This document shows, piece after piece, positions 19,707 to 29,329 of a stretch of DNA of 64,000 nt. How positions within the stretch are numbered: position 1 is the first letter of the stretch; every line of letters begins with the position of its first letter. Location of the stretch: assembly GCF_019457475.1 (NCBI RefSeq), contig NZ_CP080413.1:1984001-2048000 (forward strand). The letters run 5' to 3'. A program made the translations under genes and the position numbers. The DNA is from Shewanella acanthi (GTDB lineage: Bacteria; Pseudomonadota; Gammaproteobacteria; Enterobacterales; Shewanellaceae). The notes under the pieces are model-generated. The model saw only the letters and a list, made by a program, of their open reading frames with translations. It did not search any database and was not told the origin of the DNA.

Positions 19707-20612
19707 TCAATCTGGGGTATTTGTGCTGTTTTCTTCCTTAATCGGGGATACAACCAAATCAGAGACTGAACGCTCCAACCAAGCTCTAACTTCACTATTG
19801 GCATAGCTTCCTTTTCTAAGCGTATCAACTAAGTCCTGTGCATAAGCATCAAGTGATTTCGCCATTGTTTTATTACCACTGATCAAGGCTAGCATCTTAT
19901 CTTGGGAATACTTCTGCTGTGTGAGCAGAATATTGGCTTTTGTGAGCATATAGGTTTTGTCGAATACTTGATTTTGTTTAAAGGAAGCCGCCAGACCGAG
20001 TAACCAGCTAGGGTCGAAATCATCATATTGGATTTCTGACAACACTCTTAGATACAAATGTTGAGATTTAAGGCTATTACGACTGCTGTAATAGGTGGCA
20101 ATTTGTCCTAAGAGGAATGGATCAGTGACTTCACCCGCTTCTTCCTGCTTAAGGAGACGATTTAGCGCACTGGTGTCATTGAAGCGTGTCCATTGGTAGT
20201 AGGACATGAAGGGATCTTGATATTCCTTACTCTCAGCCTGTAGCTGATTCAAATTTTCTGTGCTCAGGGTATAAGCACGAGCCCTATCAGCGGTTCGATG
20301 GGTATGCACGATTTGCTGGACGCCAGAGGCAACCTCAATGCATTTACTGTAGTCTTCAAGATAAGTGAGTTGTTGATATACCTGCTTACCAGTGGGGTGT
20401 TTTAGGTCTTTAATCTCGAATCGATGTAAAATTAAGTTGTTTTTTTCACCTTGGCACCATCCATCCTTATTTAAATCAGAACAAATTTCAGGATTATTTT
20501 TACAAATGACTTCAGCATTTGGGGCCCTATCGCAACCAAAAAGAGCGAAAAAACACAACCCAACGGAAAATGATGTAATTATTACTAGATTATATCTCAA
20601 AGTACGCTCCAT
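19707..20612 (-). CDS. DUF2989 lipoprotein
   Basis: This 301-residue protein has an N-terminal helix ending in the lipobox FALFGC, so it is probably a lipoprotein. An EF-hand-like stretch follows (CSDLNKDGWCQGEKNN), then a helical body resembling tetratricopeptide repeats. It fits DUF2989, a family found beside GAPDH genes in Shewanella and Vibrio. The biochemical role is unknown. It sits between the two GAPDH genes and shares its upstream region with the longer one. Confidence 0.75.
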   Translation of the reverse strand: MERTLRYNLVIITSFSVGLCFFALFGCDRAPNAEVICKNNPEICSDLNKDGWCQGEKNNLILHRFEIKDLKHPTGKQVYQQLTYLEDYSKCIEVASGVQQIVHTHRTADRARAYTLSTENLNQLQAESKEYQDPFMSYYQWTRFNDTSALNRLLKQEEAGEVTDPFLLGQIATYYSSRNSLKSQHLYLRVLSEIQYDDFDPSWLLGLAASFKQNQVFDKTYMLTKANILLTQQKYSQDKMLALISGNKTMAKSLDAYAQDLVDTLRKGSYANSEVRAWLERSVSDLVVSPIKEENSTNTPD

Positions 20613-20806
20613 ATCGTCAATTTTTCTAATAAAATTACAGTTTTACAAAAACGGTCATGCTGGTAACAGGCGATAGTTTTCATTACAATGGCGCCCGACC
20701 AAAACAGGGTTTTCCCTAAAACCTGCCTAAAGATTATTGGTCTTTTCGTCATGTTACTCAAACCTTTCAATGTATTTTATTGAAAAGTGAGATAAAGGAT
20801 CTGCAA

Positions 20807-22240
20807 ATGAGCGCTGATAAACACCTACAAAGCTGGCAAGAACGTTTTGAAATGGCAGAGGCTATGCAGCCTTTGCTAGGTAAGTTGTACCGTAACCAAG
20901 GCGTTGAAGTGTTGGTATACGGCAAGCCATTACTTAATGCTTCTACTATTGAGATTATTAAAGCGCACCGTTTAGTTCGTCGTCATGTCGGCGAAAAATT
21001 ACGTTTACGCGAGAGTTTCCCCTTCGTACAAGCCTTAAGCAAACTCGCGGTTAAACAATGTAAAGTGGATATCGGTAAACTGGCAGTTAAATACTGGGCT
21101 GAACATACTGATGTGAGCGAAATCGAAAACTACATGACGCGCGAGTTAGCTGAAGCGATTGACCATGCTGACGATGTTGCACCACGTGATGTTGTGCTTT
21201 ACGGTTTTGGTCGTATTGGTCGTTTATTAGCGCGTCTGCTGATCGAACGTACTGGTCGCAGCAATAAATTAAGACTTCGCGCTATTGTTCTGCGTGGCGG
21301 TAAGAAGGGCGATTTAGAGAAGCGTGCTAGCTTATTGCGCCGCGACTCTGTACACGGTCCTTTCAACGGTTCTGTTGAAGTTGATGAAGAAAACAATGCC
21401 ATCATCGCAAACGGCACTTATATCCAAGTTATTTATGCTAACTCACCAGATGAAGTGGATTACACTAAATATGGTATCAATGATGCATTAGTTGTTGATA
21501 ACACAGGTATTTGGAAAGATGAAGCGGGTCTTGGTTTACATCTTAAGTGTCCTGGCGCGAGCAAAGTGTTGTTAACTGCTCCAGCTAAAGGCGCCATCAA
21601 AAACATCGTTTACGGTGTGAACGAAGGTGATATTACTGCTGAGGATATCATCGTATCTGCGGCGAGCTGTACCACTAACGCGATTACCCCAGTTCTTAAA
21701 GCGGTAAACGATAAGTACGGTATTGAAAATGGTCACGTTGAGACTATTCACTCGTACACGAATGATCAAAATCTGATTGATAACTACCACAGTGCTGACC
21801 GCCGCGGTCGCAGTGCGCCGTTAAACATGGTGATCACTGAGACTGGCGCCGCGAAAGCGGTAGCAAAAGCGCTGCCAGTATTAGCGGGTAAATTGACAGG
21901 TAATGCGATTCGTGTGCCAACGCCTAACGTTTCTATGGCGATTATCAGCATGAACCTCAATGCTGAGACCAATAAAGACGAATTAAACGAATACCTGAAA
22001 GATACCGCGCTGCAATCACCGCTGCAAAACCAAATCGACTACACAGATTCAACCGAAATCGTTTCAAGCGATTTAGTGGGTTCACGTTACGCAGGTGTGG
22101 TTGATTCACAGGCGACCATCGCTGAAGGTAAGCGTGCGATTCTTTACGTATGGTACGACAACGAATTTGGTTACAGCTGCCAAGTGGTCGGCGTAATGCA
22201 AACCATGCTAGGTCTGACAACACTGTCTCTGCCAGCTTAA
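20807..22240 (+). CDS. GAPDH-like protein with about 130-residue N-terminal extension
   Basis: The C-terminal part is a GAPDH: Rossmann motif YGFGRIGRLLARLLIERTG begins near residue 130, the catalytic Cys lies in AASCTTNAITP, and WYDNEFGYSCQVVGVMQT ends the fold. The helical N-terminal extension of about 130 residues is absent from GapA. Such 470-480 residue GAPDH proteins are conserved in Shewanella and relatives; a gluconeogenic or NADP-linked role has been suggested for second GAPDH forms, but cofactor use cannot be read here. I chose the ATG at 20807 (MSADKHLQSW) with AAGGA seven bases upstream over a TTG at 20780. Length is 477 residues. Confidence 0.88.
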   Translation: MSADKHLQSWQERFEMAEAMQPLLGKLYRNQGVEVLVYGKPLLNASTIEIIKAHRLVRRHVGEKLRLRESFPFVQALSKLAVKQCKVDIGKLAVKYWAEHTDVSEIENYMTRELAEAIDHADDVAPRDVVLYGFGRIGRLLARLLIERTGRSNKLRLRAIVLRGGKKGDLEKRASLLRRDSVHGPFNGSVEVDEENNAIIANGTYIQVIYANSPDEVDYTKYGINDALVVDNTGIWKDEAGLGLHLKCPGASKVLLTAPAKGAIKNIVYGVNEGDITAEDIIVSAASCTTNAITPVLKAVNDKYGIENGHVETIHSYTNDQNLIDNYHSADRRGRSAPLNMVITETGAAKAVAKALPVLAGKLTGNAIRVPTPNVSMAIISMNLNAETNKDELNEYLKDTALQSPLQNQIDYTDSTEIVSSDLVGSRYAGVVDSQATIAEGKRAILYVWYDNEFGYSCQVVGVMQTMLGLTTLSLPA

Positions 22241-22257
22241 TTCGTTAATTCGACTCT

Positions 22258-22291
22258 AAACGCCCATTTGGTTAACACTAAATGGGCGTTT
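22258..22291 (+). terminator. Intrinsic terminator after the long GAPDH gene
   Basis: AAACGCCCATTT and AAATGGGCGTTT pair around a ten-base loop, followed by TTCTTTTT. Confidence 0.85.
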
Positions 22292-22463
22292 TCTTTTTAT
22301 TTCCAAGAAGATTTCTTACCAAGCTGCTATTAAGCCTCTGATGATATTTAGCCTCGCTAAGAGGGCAGGGCTGCTGTTTGCTTACAACTTCAGCACTTTC
22401 AATGGTGTTTGTCTGAATAATCGGCAAACGCGACACAGTAATGGATTATTTCAAAATTGTGGA

Positions 22464-22491
22464 TTGACTCCGAGGAGCAAATCGGTAGAAT
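22464..22491 (+). promoter_or_regulatory. tRNA operon promoter
   Basis: TTGACT (22464-22469), a 16-base spacer and TAGAAT (22486-22491) lie about 70 bases before tRNA-Gly. The GC-rich sequence after the -10 fits a stringently controlled stable RNA promoter. Confidence 0.65.
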
Positions 22492-22560
22492 GCCAATCCG
22501 CAGTCAAGGGAAGCGCGAAGCGTAACTCTACAACCTAATTAAATTAGGTATGGCATCGAG

Positions 22561-22636
22561 GCGACATTAGCTCAGTTGGTAGAGCGATACCTTGCCAAGG
22601 TATAGGTCATCGGTTCGAACCCGATATGTCGCTCCA
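22561..22636 (+). tRNA. glyW: tRNA-Gly (anticodon GCC)
   Basis: A full cloverleaf is visible: acceptor GCGACAT/ATGTCGC, D arm with AGCTCAGTTGGTAGAGC, anticodon stem CCTT-GCC-AAGG region, T arm GGTTCGAACCC and encoded CCA. It is first of three tRNAs in the order of E. coli glyW-cysT-leuZ. Confidence 0.95.
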
Positions 22637-22657
22637 ACTTTTAACGTTGGAAATTAT

Positions 22658-22731
22658 GGCGCGATGGCAGAATGGCTATGCTGCGGATTGCAAATCCGTC
22701 GATCTCGGTTCGACTCCGGGTCGCGCCTCCA
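22658..22731 (+). tRNA. cysT: tRNA-Cys (anticodon GCA)
   Basis: Acceptor GGCGCGA/TCGCGCC, anticodon loop TTGCAAA, T loop GGTTCGACTCC and encoded CCA are all present in 74 bases. Confidence 0.95.
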
Positions 22732-22795
22732 TAGATTTAGATACGATAGTATCGAATATTAATGACATGATTCCCGTCACTAATATAAAGAGTTT

Positions 22796-22882
22796 GCCCG
22801 AGTGGTGGAATCGGTAGACACAAGGGATTTAAAATCCCTCGCTGGTAACAGCGTGCCAGTTCAAGTCTGGCCTCGGGTACCA
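22796..22882 (+). tRNA. leuZ: tRNA-Leu (anticodon TAA)
   Basis: This is an 87-base class II tRNA with a long variable arm (CTCGCTGGTAACAGCGTG). The anticodon loop in GGGATTTAAAATCCC gives TAA. Acceptor GCCCGAG pairs with CTCGGGT, and CCA is encoded. Confidence 0.95.
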
Positions 22883-22887
22883 AACAT

Positions 22888-22919
22888 AAAAAAAGCCTAA
22901 CGAAAGTTAGGCTTTTTTA
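22888..22919 (+). terminator. Intrinsic terminator after tRNA operon
   Basis: AAAGCCTAAC and GTTAGGCTTT pair around a GAAA tetraloop with T residues following. Confidence 0.9.
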
Positions 22920-23165
22920 TTGCGCGGATTTAAGCTAAGAGCGGTTGATGCTTCGTTGAGCTCTCAAATCAGAAACGAATCACATTTATCAAAAATTTCA
23001 CGTTGGCAGTCATTGATCCCGCAATAGCTTGTCTATTAAATTAGCTAATCCATAATATTTAAACTATTTCCTTAAGATGTGGCTATAGGCGCTATTCCAC
23101 ACCCTAAGAGAGTGGTATAACTATGCGGTTTTTTCCCTACACGCGAACATTTAGGATAAGTAGTC

Positions 23166-24359
23166 ATGATTTTCTCACAGGTAGAACTCGCTCCAGCCGA
23201 TCCAATCCTTGGTTTAACCGATGCATTTAAAGCCGATCCTCGTCATGATAAGGTCAACCTCGGTGTAGGGATCTATAAGGATGAGGCAGGGCTGACTCCC
23301 GTTTTGCTATCCGTCAAAAAAGCTGAAGCGCTATTACTTGATCAGGAGAAAACCAAAAACTACCTCGGCATTGAGGGGGTTCAAACCTATAACCGTGTGG
23401 TACAAGAGCTGTTATTCGGTGAAGGCAGTGACTTAGTCGTATCAGGCCGTGCGGCTACGGCTCAAGCGCCAGGCGGTACAGGTGCGCTGCGCATAGCTGC
23501 CGAGTTTCTTGTGCGCAATACCCCGTCGCGAACTGTGTGGGTAAGTAACCCAACCTGGGCTAACCATCAAAACATCTTTGAAACTGCGGGCTTAACCGTT
23601 AAAGAATACGGTTATTACAATGCAAGCGCCCATGATATTGATTTTGATGCCATGATGACAGACCTCGCTAATGCCCAAGCTGGCGATATTATCCTATTAC
23701 ATGGTTGCTGCCATAACCCAACGGGTATTGATTTAACGATAGAACAGTGGGCTCTTATTGCTGAACTTTGCTCATCAAAACAACTGGTACCTCTATTTGA
23801 CTTTGCCTACCAAGGTTTTGGCGCTGGCATTGAAGAAGATGCGGCGGGTTTACGTTTAGTTGCTTCTAAGGTACCTGAACTGTTAGTGGCAAACTCCTTC
23901 TCCAAGAACTTTGGTCTCTACAATGAGCGTATTGGCGCAGTGACAGTCGTAGCCCAAGATGCTGACCAAGCAGTGCGTGCATTTAGCCAAATCAAACGTA
24001 CTATTCGTGCTAACTACTCAAACCCGCCTGCGCACGGCGCATTAATCGTCAGCACCATTTTAAGTGATGCTGGCTTAAAGGCGCAGTGGGTACAAGAACT
24101 CACTGAAATGCGTGAGCGTATTGCCGAAATGCGGACCCTTTTTGTGCAAAGTTTGAAAGATGAAGGTGTAACTCAAGACTTTAGTTTTATATCTCGCCAG
24201 AATGGGATGTTTAGCTTCTCTGGTCTGGATAAAGCCCAAGTGACTCGTCTTAAAGAAGAATTTGGTATTTATATCGTAGGTTCAGGCCGGATCAGTGTTG
24301 CTGGTATGACAAAAGCGAACATGCCTGCTATTTGTAAAGCCATTGCTCAAGTTGTGTAA
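23166..24359 (+). CDS. Aromatic/aspartate aminotransferase
   Basis: This is a PLP enzyme of class I, AspC/TyrB group. It starts with [21 protein letters not shown] as in E. coli AspC and TyrB. The PLP lysine is in [15 protein letters not shown], preceded by [11 protein letters not shown] and FDFAYQGF, and the substrate carboxylate site is near SGRISVAGM. At 397 residues it is full length. Whether it prefers aspartate or aromatic substrates is not clear from sequence, so I give no symbol. It forms a single-gene unit with its own terminator. Confidence 0.92.
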   Translation: MIFSQVELAPADPILGLTDAFKADPRHDKVNLGVGIYKDEAGLTPVLLSVKKAEALLLDQEKTKNYLGIEGVQTYNRVVQELLFGEGSDLVVSGRAATAQAPGGTGALRIAAEFLVRNTPSRTVWVSNPTWANHQNIFETAGLTVKEYGYYNASAHDIDFDAMMTDLANAQAGDIILLHGCCHNPTGIDLTIEQWALIAELCSSKQLVPLFDFAYQGFGAGIEEDAAGLRLVASKVPELLVANSFSKNFGLYNERIGAVTVVAQDADQAVRAFSQIKRTIRANYSNPPAHGALIVSTILSDAGLKAQWVQELTEMRERIAEMRTLFVQSLKDEGVTQDFSFISRQNGMFSFSGLDKAQVTRLKEEFGIYIVGSGRISVAGMTKANMPAICKAIAQVV

Positions 24360-24378
24360 ATAGAGCAGGTGTATAATG

Positions 24379-24407
24379 AAAAAGGACAGCCTCGGCTGTC
24401 CTTTTTC
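24379..24407. terminator. Terminator after aminotransferase gene
   Basis: AAAAGGACAGC and GCTGTCCTTTTT pair around CTCG. It separates converging genes and is symmetric enough to act both ways. Confidence 0.85.
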
Positions 24408-24450
24408 ATTCTCGCTGTTTATTCATCACATCAACAAACTGGATAAGTGG

Positions 24451-25368
24451 TCAGGAGGCAATGGAGGTAATATCGGTGTTAATTCGAAGTACTGCAGAGA
24501 TGGCATCGACTAATAGTACGGGATCATGAAGCCTTGGAAACTGCTGATGTTTTAGAGGGAAATAGTTAATGATTGAGCTTAATCGCACTTGTTCATGGTG
24601 ACAAATCACCTTATTGATCACATTTCTTCCAATGGCGCGGTGGCACCAATTCATGCGATCTTCAATCGGCCACTTGCCCGCAGGGGAGGATTCTGGAATG
24701 AGGTTATCGATAAAAATCACTTGTGCCTTTGTCTCTGCTAACGCATTAGCGATTTCAGGAACCAACAGCGGTGGCATGATGCTCGTAAGAAAACTTCCAG
24801 GCCCTAGTAAGATGAGATCTGCACATTTAATCGCGTTACTGGCTTCCGTTGTCGCTCTGACTAAAGGTTCAAGCTCCAGTCCAACGGGTGGGATTGTCAT
24901 TTCATCTACGCTTACTTCGCCAATGACGACTTCACCGTCATGCCCTAAAGCGACTAAATGGGTGGGTTGTTCCGACATGGGGATAATTTGAGGCTCAATT
25001 TTTAACATGCCGCGGATAAGATTGATAGCGTCAAGCGGGCGCACACAAAGTTCATCAAGGGCCAGTAACATTAAATTACCTAAAGTATGGCCGCTAAGTT
25101 CTGTCTGACCTTTAAAACGATATTCAAAAAGCTGAGAGCCTACAGAGGGTCTAAAAGCTAATTGTGAAAGGCAGTTACGTAAATCGCCCCAAGCAATACA
25201 GTCTTGTTGAGCACGTAATCGCCCAGTAGAACCCCCGTTGTCTGTTGTTGCAACAATGCCAGTTAAACGGTTACCTAGAAAATCAAGTGCAGAAAGCACG
25301 CGCCCTAAACCATGGCCTCCGCCAATCGCCACGACATTTGAAAACTGGTTTAAATGTTGATGTTGCAT
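24451..25368 (-). CDS. yvcK: YvcK/CofD-like UDP-sugar-binding regulator
   Basis: YvcK proteins bind UDP-N-acetylglucosamine and are needed for growth on gluconeogenic carbon and for cell-wall homeostasis in Bacillus. The protein opens with VVAIGGGHGLGRVLSAL, then TTDNGGSTGRLR, GDLRNCL and LGPGSFLTSIMPPLLVP, all family motifs. I chose the ATG at 25368 (MQHQHLNQFS) with AGGA nine bases upstream. The frame continues to 25476 but that extension has no family similarity. Length is 305 residues. Confidence 0.85.
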   Translation of the reverse strand: MQHQHLNQFSNVVAIGGGHGLGRVLSALDFLGNRLTGIVATTDNGGSTGRLRAQQDCIAWGDLRNCLSQLAFRPSVGSQLFEYRFKGQTELSGHTLGNLMLLALDELCVRPLDAINLIRGMLKIEPQIIPMSEQPTHLVALGHDGEVVIGEVSVDEMTIPPVGLELEPLVRATTEASNAIKCADLILLGPGSFLTSIMPPLLVPEIANALAETKAQVIFIDNLIPESSPAGKWPIEDRMNWCHRAIGRNVINKVICHHEQVRLSSIINYFPLKHQQFPRLHDPVLLVDAISAVLRINTDITSIAS

Positions 25369-25701
25369 GTGAAGGTTTCCTTCCTGAATACCCGTTGTGC
25401 CAGACGTTTCCGTTTGTCCCGTGTAAAAGACCCGTTTGAGCAATATGCCAAAACAATCATCGGCATTCATTGTCATTTAACAGCAATGTGCAAAAAAGCA
25501 CGATTAGTATATAAGGCCTGTGCTTTTACTTCATCTATCACCTGCTGCAACTGACTAAAATGTAGACGATTATTGCGTGGTAATACCCTAAACATTACCT
25601 TAACGACAGGCTGTTTTTAACACAAATTTCGTGAATTTTAAGTTTTGCCGTATAATCTGGCGCTTATTTTGCCCTAAATGATTTTTTTCGAAGGTGATTT
25701 A

Positions 25702-26514
25702 TTGAAAACAGGTAGAATTGGTACGTTTACTGTGGCTTTGGCATCGGTCATTATGGCGATTTTTTCATTACGAGTGTGGCTCCTTCCCACGAAAGAAACG
25801 CCTACAACCTTTGTAAGTCAACTGGAAAACTCCTTTGAGCCAGTGACTCACATTCCGGACTTTTCGGCAATTAATGACGTTGTTGAAAAGAAACGCGCTT
25901 TTTTTGATTTCCTACGTCCAATCATCGCGCAACAAAATGCCATTATTTCAACTGAACGTGATTTTATCATTGAAATATTAGCCTTAGTTGAAAATGACGA
26001 AGCTATACCCCAGTCTCAGTTGCTGCAACTCGAACAGCTATTTGCAAAATACCAGTATGCAGCGCGTACAGTAGACACCAAAACGCTGCGTAGTTTACTT
26101 AAACGAGTTGATATTGTTCCCGAATCGATGGTGATGATCCAAGCAGCCAATGAATCTGGCTGGGGCAATTCACGTTTTGCCAAAGAGGGATTTAATTTCT
26201 TCGGTGAATGGTGCTTCAGTGACGGTTGTGGTCTCGTGCCATCCTCCCGTGGCGCAGGAAAAAACCATGAGGTAAAAGTTTTTGAATCGGTTGATGCCTC
26301 GGTTTCATCTTATATGCGCAATCTTAATTCGCATGCAGCCTATAATCTTTTCCGTTCGATTCGAGCAGATTTACGAGCCCAAGAACTTGAACCAAGTGCG
26401 GATCAGCTCATCTACGGTCTTGTGAATTATTCTGAAAGACAAGAAGCCTATATCGATGAGTTGCTCGATATGTTACGTCATAATTCAAAATATTTGGAGA
26501 AAGTTGATGCGTAG
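25702..26514 (+). CDS. Bax-like mannosyl-glycoprotein endo-beta-N-acetylglucosaminidase domain protein
   Basis: This is a glucosaminidase (GH73, FlgJ-C-like) protein related to E. coli Bax. An N-terminal membrane helix or uncleaved signal (TFTVALASVIMAIFSLRVWL) is followed by a helical region and the catalytic Glu in QAANESGWGNSRFA, then NFFGEWCF and FESVDASVSSYMRNLNSH. It should cut peptidoglycan from the periplasmic side. The ATG at 25678 has no ribosome site; the TTG at 25702 follows AAGGTG and is my choice. The last eight bases overlap the next gene. Confidence 0.85.
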   Translation: MKTGRIGTFTVALASVIMAIFSLRVWLLPTKETPTTFVSQLENSFEPVTHIPDFSAINDVVEKKRAFFDFLRPIIAQQNAIISTERDFIIEILALVENDEAIPQSQLLQLEQLFAKYQYAARTVDTKTLRSLLKRVDIVPESMVMIQAANESGWGNSRFAKEGFNFFGEWCFSDGCGLVPSSRGAGKNHEVKVFESVDASVSSYMRNLNSHAAYNLFRSIRADLRAQELEPSADQLIYGLVNYSERQEAYIDELLDMLRHNSKYLEKVDA

Positions 26515-27184
26515 AATTGGGTTGTTAGCAGGGATGTTATTGTGTGCAACCACTGCCTATGCTGAAACAATATCCCTTGAATATAAAGGCTTTTATGAAC
26601 GCTTAAAGCAAGTTAACAAGGGAAGTTTTCAGTTGGTTGAATTGGCATTTAGTGTTCCAATGCTCGCTAATTGTAAAATAGAAAAGGGCTCAATTAGTAA
26701 TGAATTATCTTCATTGCCATTAACCATAGGCGATAATCAGCGGCTCTTTATTCCCTTAGATGATGGCTTAAAAGAGCAGCGCACCTCAATCAACTTAGAC
26801 TTTGCCGGCAGCGCTCAGGGGTGCGGCATTGCAATGCAGGTACGCGCAAAACAACCCTCACAGCGATACGATAAGGCCCGTTTAACTCAATTAGTCACTG
26901 AGATGGACAGCATGCTCGCTAAGCTTCAGGGATTTCCCATGCGCTATTTTAGTGCCCCTATTGCAGGGCTGCATTTTAAGTTCGGTCAAACCACAGTCCT
27001 TGCTACACAAAATACCGCTGTCAACAATGGGGTACCGCCTCAGCAACCGCAAGCGACTGTCACTATTGACGGTAAATCGCAGGTGATTAACGACAATTTC
27101 AACCTTTCATTGGAGGCGTTGCATACGTTGAGCACTCTTGAATTTAGTGAGCCACCTCAAATAGTCAGCCCATGGGTCAAGTAA
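26507..27184 (+). CDS. DUF2987 exported protein
   Basis: The ATG at 26507 has GGAG seven bases upstream and overlaps the end of the Bax-like gene. A cleavable signal (MRRIGLLAGMLLCATTAYA) precedes a 205-residue body with YKGFYERLKQVNKGSFQLVE, the DUF2987 signature. Two cysteines may form a disulfide. Function is unknown; translational coupling suggests a shared envelope role with the glucosaminidase. Confidence 0.78.
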   Translation: MRRIGLLAGMLLCATTAYAETISLEYKGFYERLKQVNKGSFQLVELAFSVPMLANCKIEKGSISNELSSLPLTIGDNQRLFIPLDDGLKEQRTSINLDFAGSAQGCGIAMQVRAKQPSQRYDKARLTQLVTEMDSMLAKLQGFPMRYFSAPIAGLHFKFGQTTVLATQNTAVNNGVPPQQPQATVTIDGKSQVINDNFNLSLEALHTLSTLEFSEPPQIVSPWVK

Positions 27185-27204
27185 CTTAGCTGAAGATAAG
27201 TAAA

Positions 27205-27234
27205 GAGTGTTATTAAAAAATAACACTTTTCTTC
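27205..27234 (+). terminator. Intrinsic terminator after DUF2987 gene
   Basis: AGTGTTATT and AATAACACT pair around an A-rich loop and run into TTTTCTTCTT. Confidence 0.8.
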
Positions 27235-28000
27235 TTATTTATTTTCACTCCATATTTTTATCGTTTGCTGGCGATATCAAAAAGCTAGGTTCCAATTGTT
27301 ATACCAAGTCTTATCCACTAACACATGCACTCGCTCAGTTGTTACCGTTGTCCATCCTTAAGCGAGTGTCAGTATTGCAATGTTCGTCCTAACTTTACGA
27401 GTGTGTGTATTGAGCGAACTGTTTAGTCCCGTCTTAATTCCTACTTTAAAAATTGAACAAATGAGCTGAGTCGTTTTGATCACTCTTTGTTGCGGTAAAA
27501 CACAATGTCGATGGGCTGCTCAATTTTTAATGTTCTTTCCCCTTAAATAACGCTATTAATCTAGCCTAAATCACATCTTGTTTTGTCATAAAGTCAGAAG
27601 ACACACAATACCTGTTCAGTGTAACGCTAGTTGTCTTAATGTTTCGCCGGCTATTATCCATAATGCGCCGACAGTCATTAAGGTCATGCCTGAGGTGACT
27701 TTTGTTCTTGATAGGGTGGTGGTGATAGCCATAGTATTGATTTTTCATTGTAGGATTCGCGGACTCCAGAAGAGGTTTAGGATAATCCAAGCAATCCTTT
27801 TGTGTATGGGTTTCATGGCATTGTGGTTTTCACACCAACCACCACTAAAGACGTAAGGCCATTGGAATGAGGGAGCATGAGAAGATTGAAAGACCTTTTA
27901 CTGCCTTACTTCTACCTCAAAGAGAATAGCGAATTGTCGGTTCTGAATGGCTGCTCACAAATCGAGCATTAATCTATTAATTTGTAAATTTACTGCAGGT
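27235..28000. other. Non-coding interval, no gene supported
   Basis: About 770 bases without a convincing gene. Open frames of 74 and 92 codons overlap each other on opposite strands near 27,570-27,860 but lack ribosome sites and recognisable protein features. The region may hold the remains of a lost gene. Confidence 0.5.
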
Positions 28001-28004
28001 TGAC

Positions 28005-28018
28005 TTGATTAAGATCAC
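28005..28018. promoter_or_regulatory. FNR/EtrA-like (or CRP-like) box upstream of DUF4382 gene
   Basis: TTGATTAAGATCAC matches TTGAT-N4-ATCAA at nine of ten positions. It lies 70 bases before the lipoprotein start and overlaps a possible -35 (TTGACT at 28000). Confidence 0.5.
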
Positions 28019-28021
28019 ACT

Positions 28022-28088
28022 TTTTAACCTCCTTTCCCATGATGATTTTCGATGTTACTGAATCGTTAGAATCATGAGGAGGTTAAAA
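28022..28088 (+). promoter_or_regulatory. Long hairpin covering the Shine-Dalgarno of the DUF4382 gene
   Basis: TTTTAACCTCCT (28022-28033) is the exact reverse complement of AGGAGGTTAAAA (28077-28088), which is the ribosome site plus the first base of the start codon. An inner pair, CATGAT with ATCATG (28071-28076), extends the stem. If the transcript starts upstream of 28022, the leader would hide the ribosome site completely. Confidence 0.65.
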
Positions 28089-29086
28089 TGTCGTTTTATA
28101 AATCTATGTCTGTGTTTTTCTGTCTATTTTTGGTTGCTTGTGGAGGCAGTGACGACAAGAGCAGTGTTTCTCCTACTATTCCCGCAACTGCAGTGCCAAC
28201 AGGAACAGTGAGCATTGCAATATCAGACTCCCCAATGAAGGGGGTTGTCGCAGTGATGCTGCAACTGGATGAATTAGTGATGACAGATGCTGCGAATATT
28301 GAGCACCATTATTCATTACAACATAAGCGCTTAAATTTGCTTAATTACCCAGGAAGTCAAAGCGCGACGATTGTTGATGGTTTGTCTATTCCTGTGGGTG
28401 ATTATCACAATGTGTACATGTCGGTGATCGCTGGTGATGGTAATAACGGCTGCTATGTAGAAGATGGCCAAGGCATTCATCCCATGCAGGTTGAAGATGA
28501 TCAGCTACCGCTGATGAACTTCTCCGTTGCAGACAATCAACACTCCCGTTTTACGATGGAAGTTGGGCTGTATATGGGGCTCAATCACGATCAGAACTAC
28601 AACTATACCTTAAGTCATCATGGCAGTTGGTCAATTAATAATGCTGTGATGGGGCATTTGTTGGGAGAAATGGATCCCCAATGGATTGCCGAGTGTGAAG
28701 CGAATCATGCCGCAATGCTTCCCTCAGGAGGCGTGTTTACTCATCTGGTTTATCTGTATTCCAATAGGGTCACAAGCCTTGCACAAATGGGGGATATGCA
28801 TGATTCGATGAATAGCGATCATGCGATTCCCATCACCGTCGCACCTTTGAAACAAGATAGTGCAGGCAACTGGTATTTTGCGATGGGGTATCTTCCTGCA
28901 GGCACATATCGAGTTGGCTATAGCTGCCTAGGAGATTTTGATAATCCGCATACCGATGACATGCAAAATGGTTCATTTTCTTTGTTTGCAGATGCGGGCA
29001 CTGTGACAATCAAAACAGGGACTCATGGTGGAAGCCAAACCGTTATGCAATGTGGAATGGGAAATGGTGGTCACCACGGCGGGTAA
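28088..29086 (+). CDS. DUF4382 lipoprotein
   Basis: This 332-residue protein has a lipoprotein signal with lipobox LVACGG, so it should be lipid-anchored. The DUF4382 domain starts at TGTVSIAISDSPMKGVVAVM. The body is rich in His and Met (MGDMHDSMNSDHA) and the tail reads CGMGNGGHHGG, which could bind metal ions. The exact function is unknown. It stands alone, with a strong AGGAGG site held in a hairpin and an FNR-like box upstream, suggesting tight control by oxygen or carbon state. Confidence 0.8.
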   Translation: MSFYKSMSVFFCLFLVACGGSDDKSSVSPTIPATAVPTGTVSIAISDSPMKGVVAVMLQLDELVMTDAANIEHHYSLQHKRLNLLNYPGSQSATIVDGLSIPVGDYHNVYMSVIAGDGNNGCYVEDGQGIHPMQVEDDQLPLMNFSVADNQHSRFTMEVGLYMGLNHDQNYNYTLSHHGSWSINNAVMGHLLGEMDPQWIAECEANHAAMLPSGGVFTHLVYLYSNRVTSLAQMGDMHDSMNSDHAIPITVAPLKQDSAGNWYFAMGYLPAGTYRVGYSCLGDFDNPHTDDMQNGSFSLFADAGTVTIKTGTHGGSQTVMQCGMGNGGHHGG

Positions 29087-29246
29087 GGCTTTAATATTTT
29101 AGACGCTGGCGAGAGGGTGTTAACAGCGAAATGTCACCTTCGCCATTGTATCAACCTAGGTTTTGAGCGGAATATATATCTTATAAGGTGTTTCTAAAGA
29201 ATAATCACTTCATATTCACTCACTACAACTGAGGGAATATTAAGTT

Positions 29247-29278
29247 AAAAAGCCCACATCAGTGGGCTACTTTTTAGC
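29247..29278 (-). terminator. Intrinsic terminator of ttcA
   Basis: AGCCCAC and GTGGGCT pair around ATCA. On the minus strand the stem runs into five T residues, about 50 bases past the ttcA stop. Confidence 0.8.
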
Positions 29279-29329
29279 ATCTTGACCTGCAATAGGTCGA
29301 GCTTAAGTGCATTGGCACTTTGCTGATAA

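Noticed and set aside
22341..22538. 65-codon plus-strand frame before the tRNAs
   Set aside because: It overlaps the tRNA promoter, has no ribosome site and no protein-like features.
27566..27856. Overlapping 74- and 92-codon frames on opposite strands
   Set aside because: No ribosome sites and no recognisable protein; most likely chance frames in non-coding DNA.
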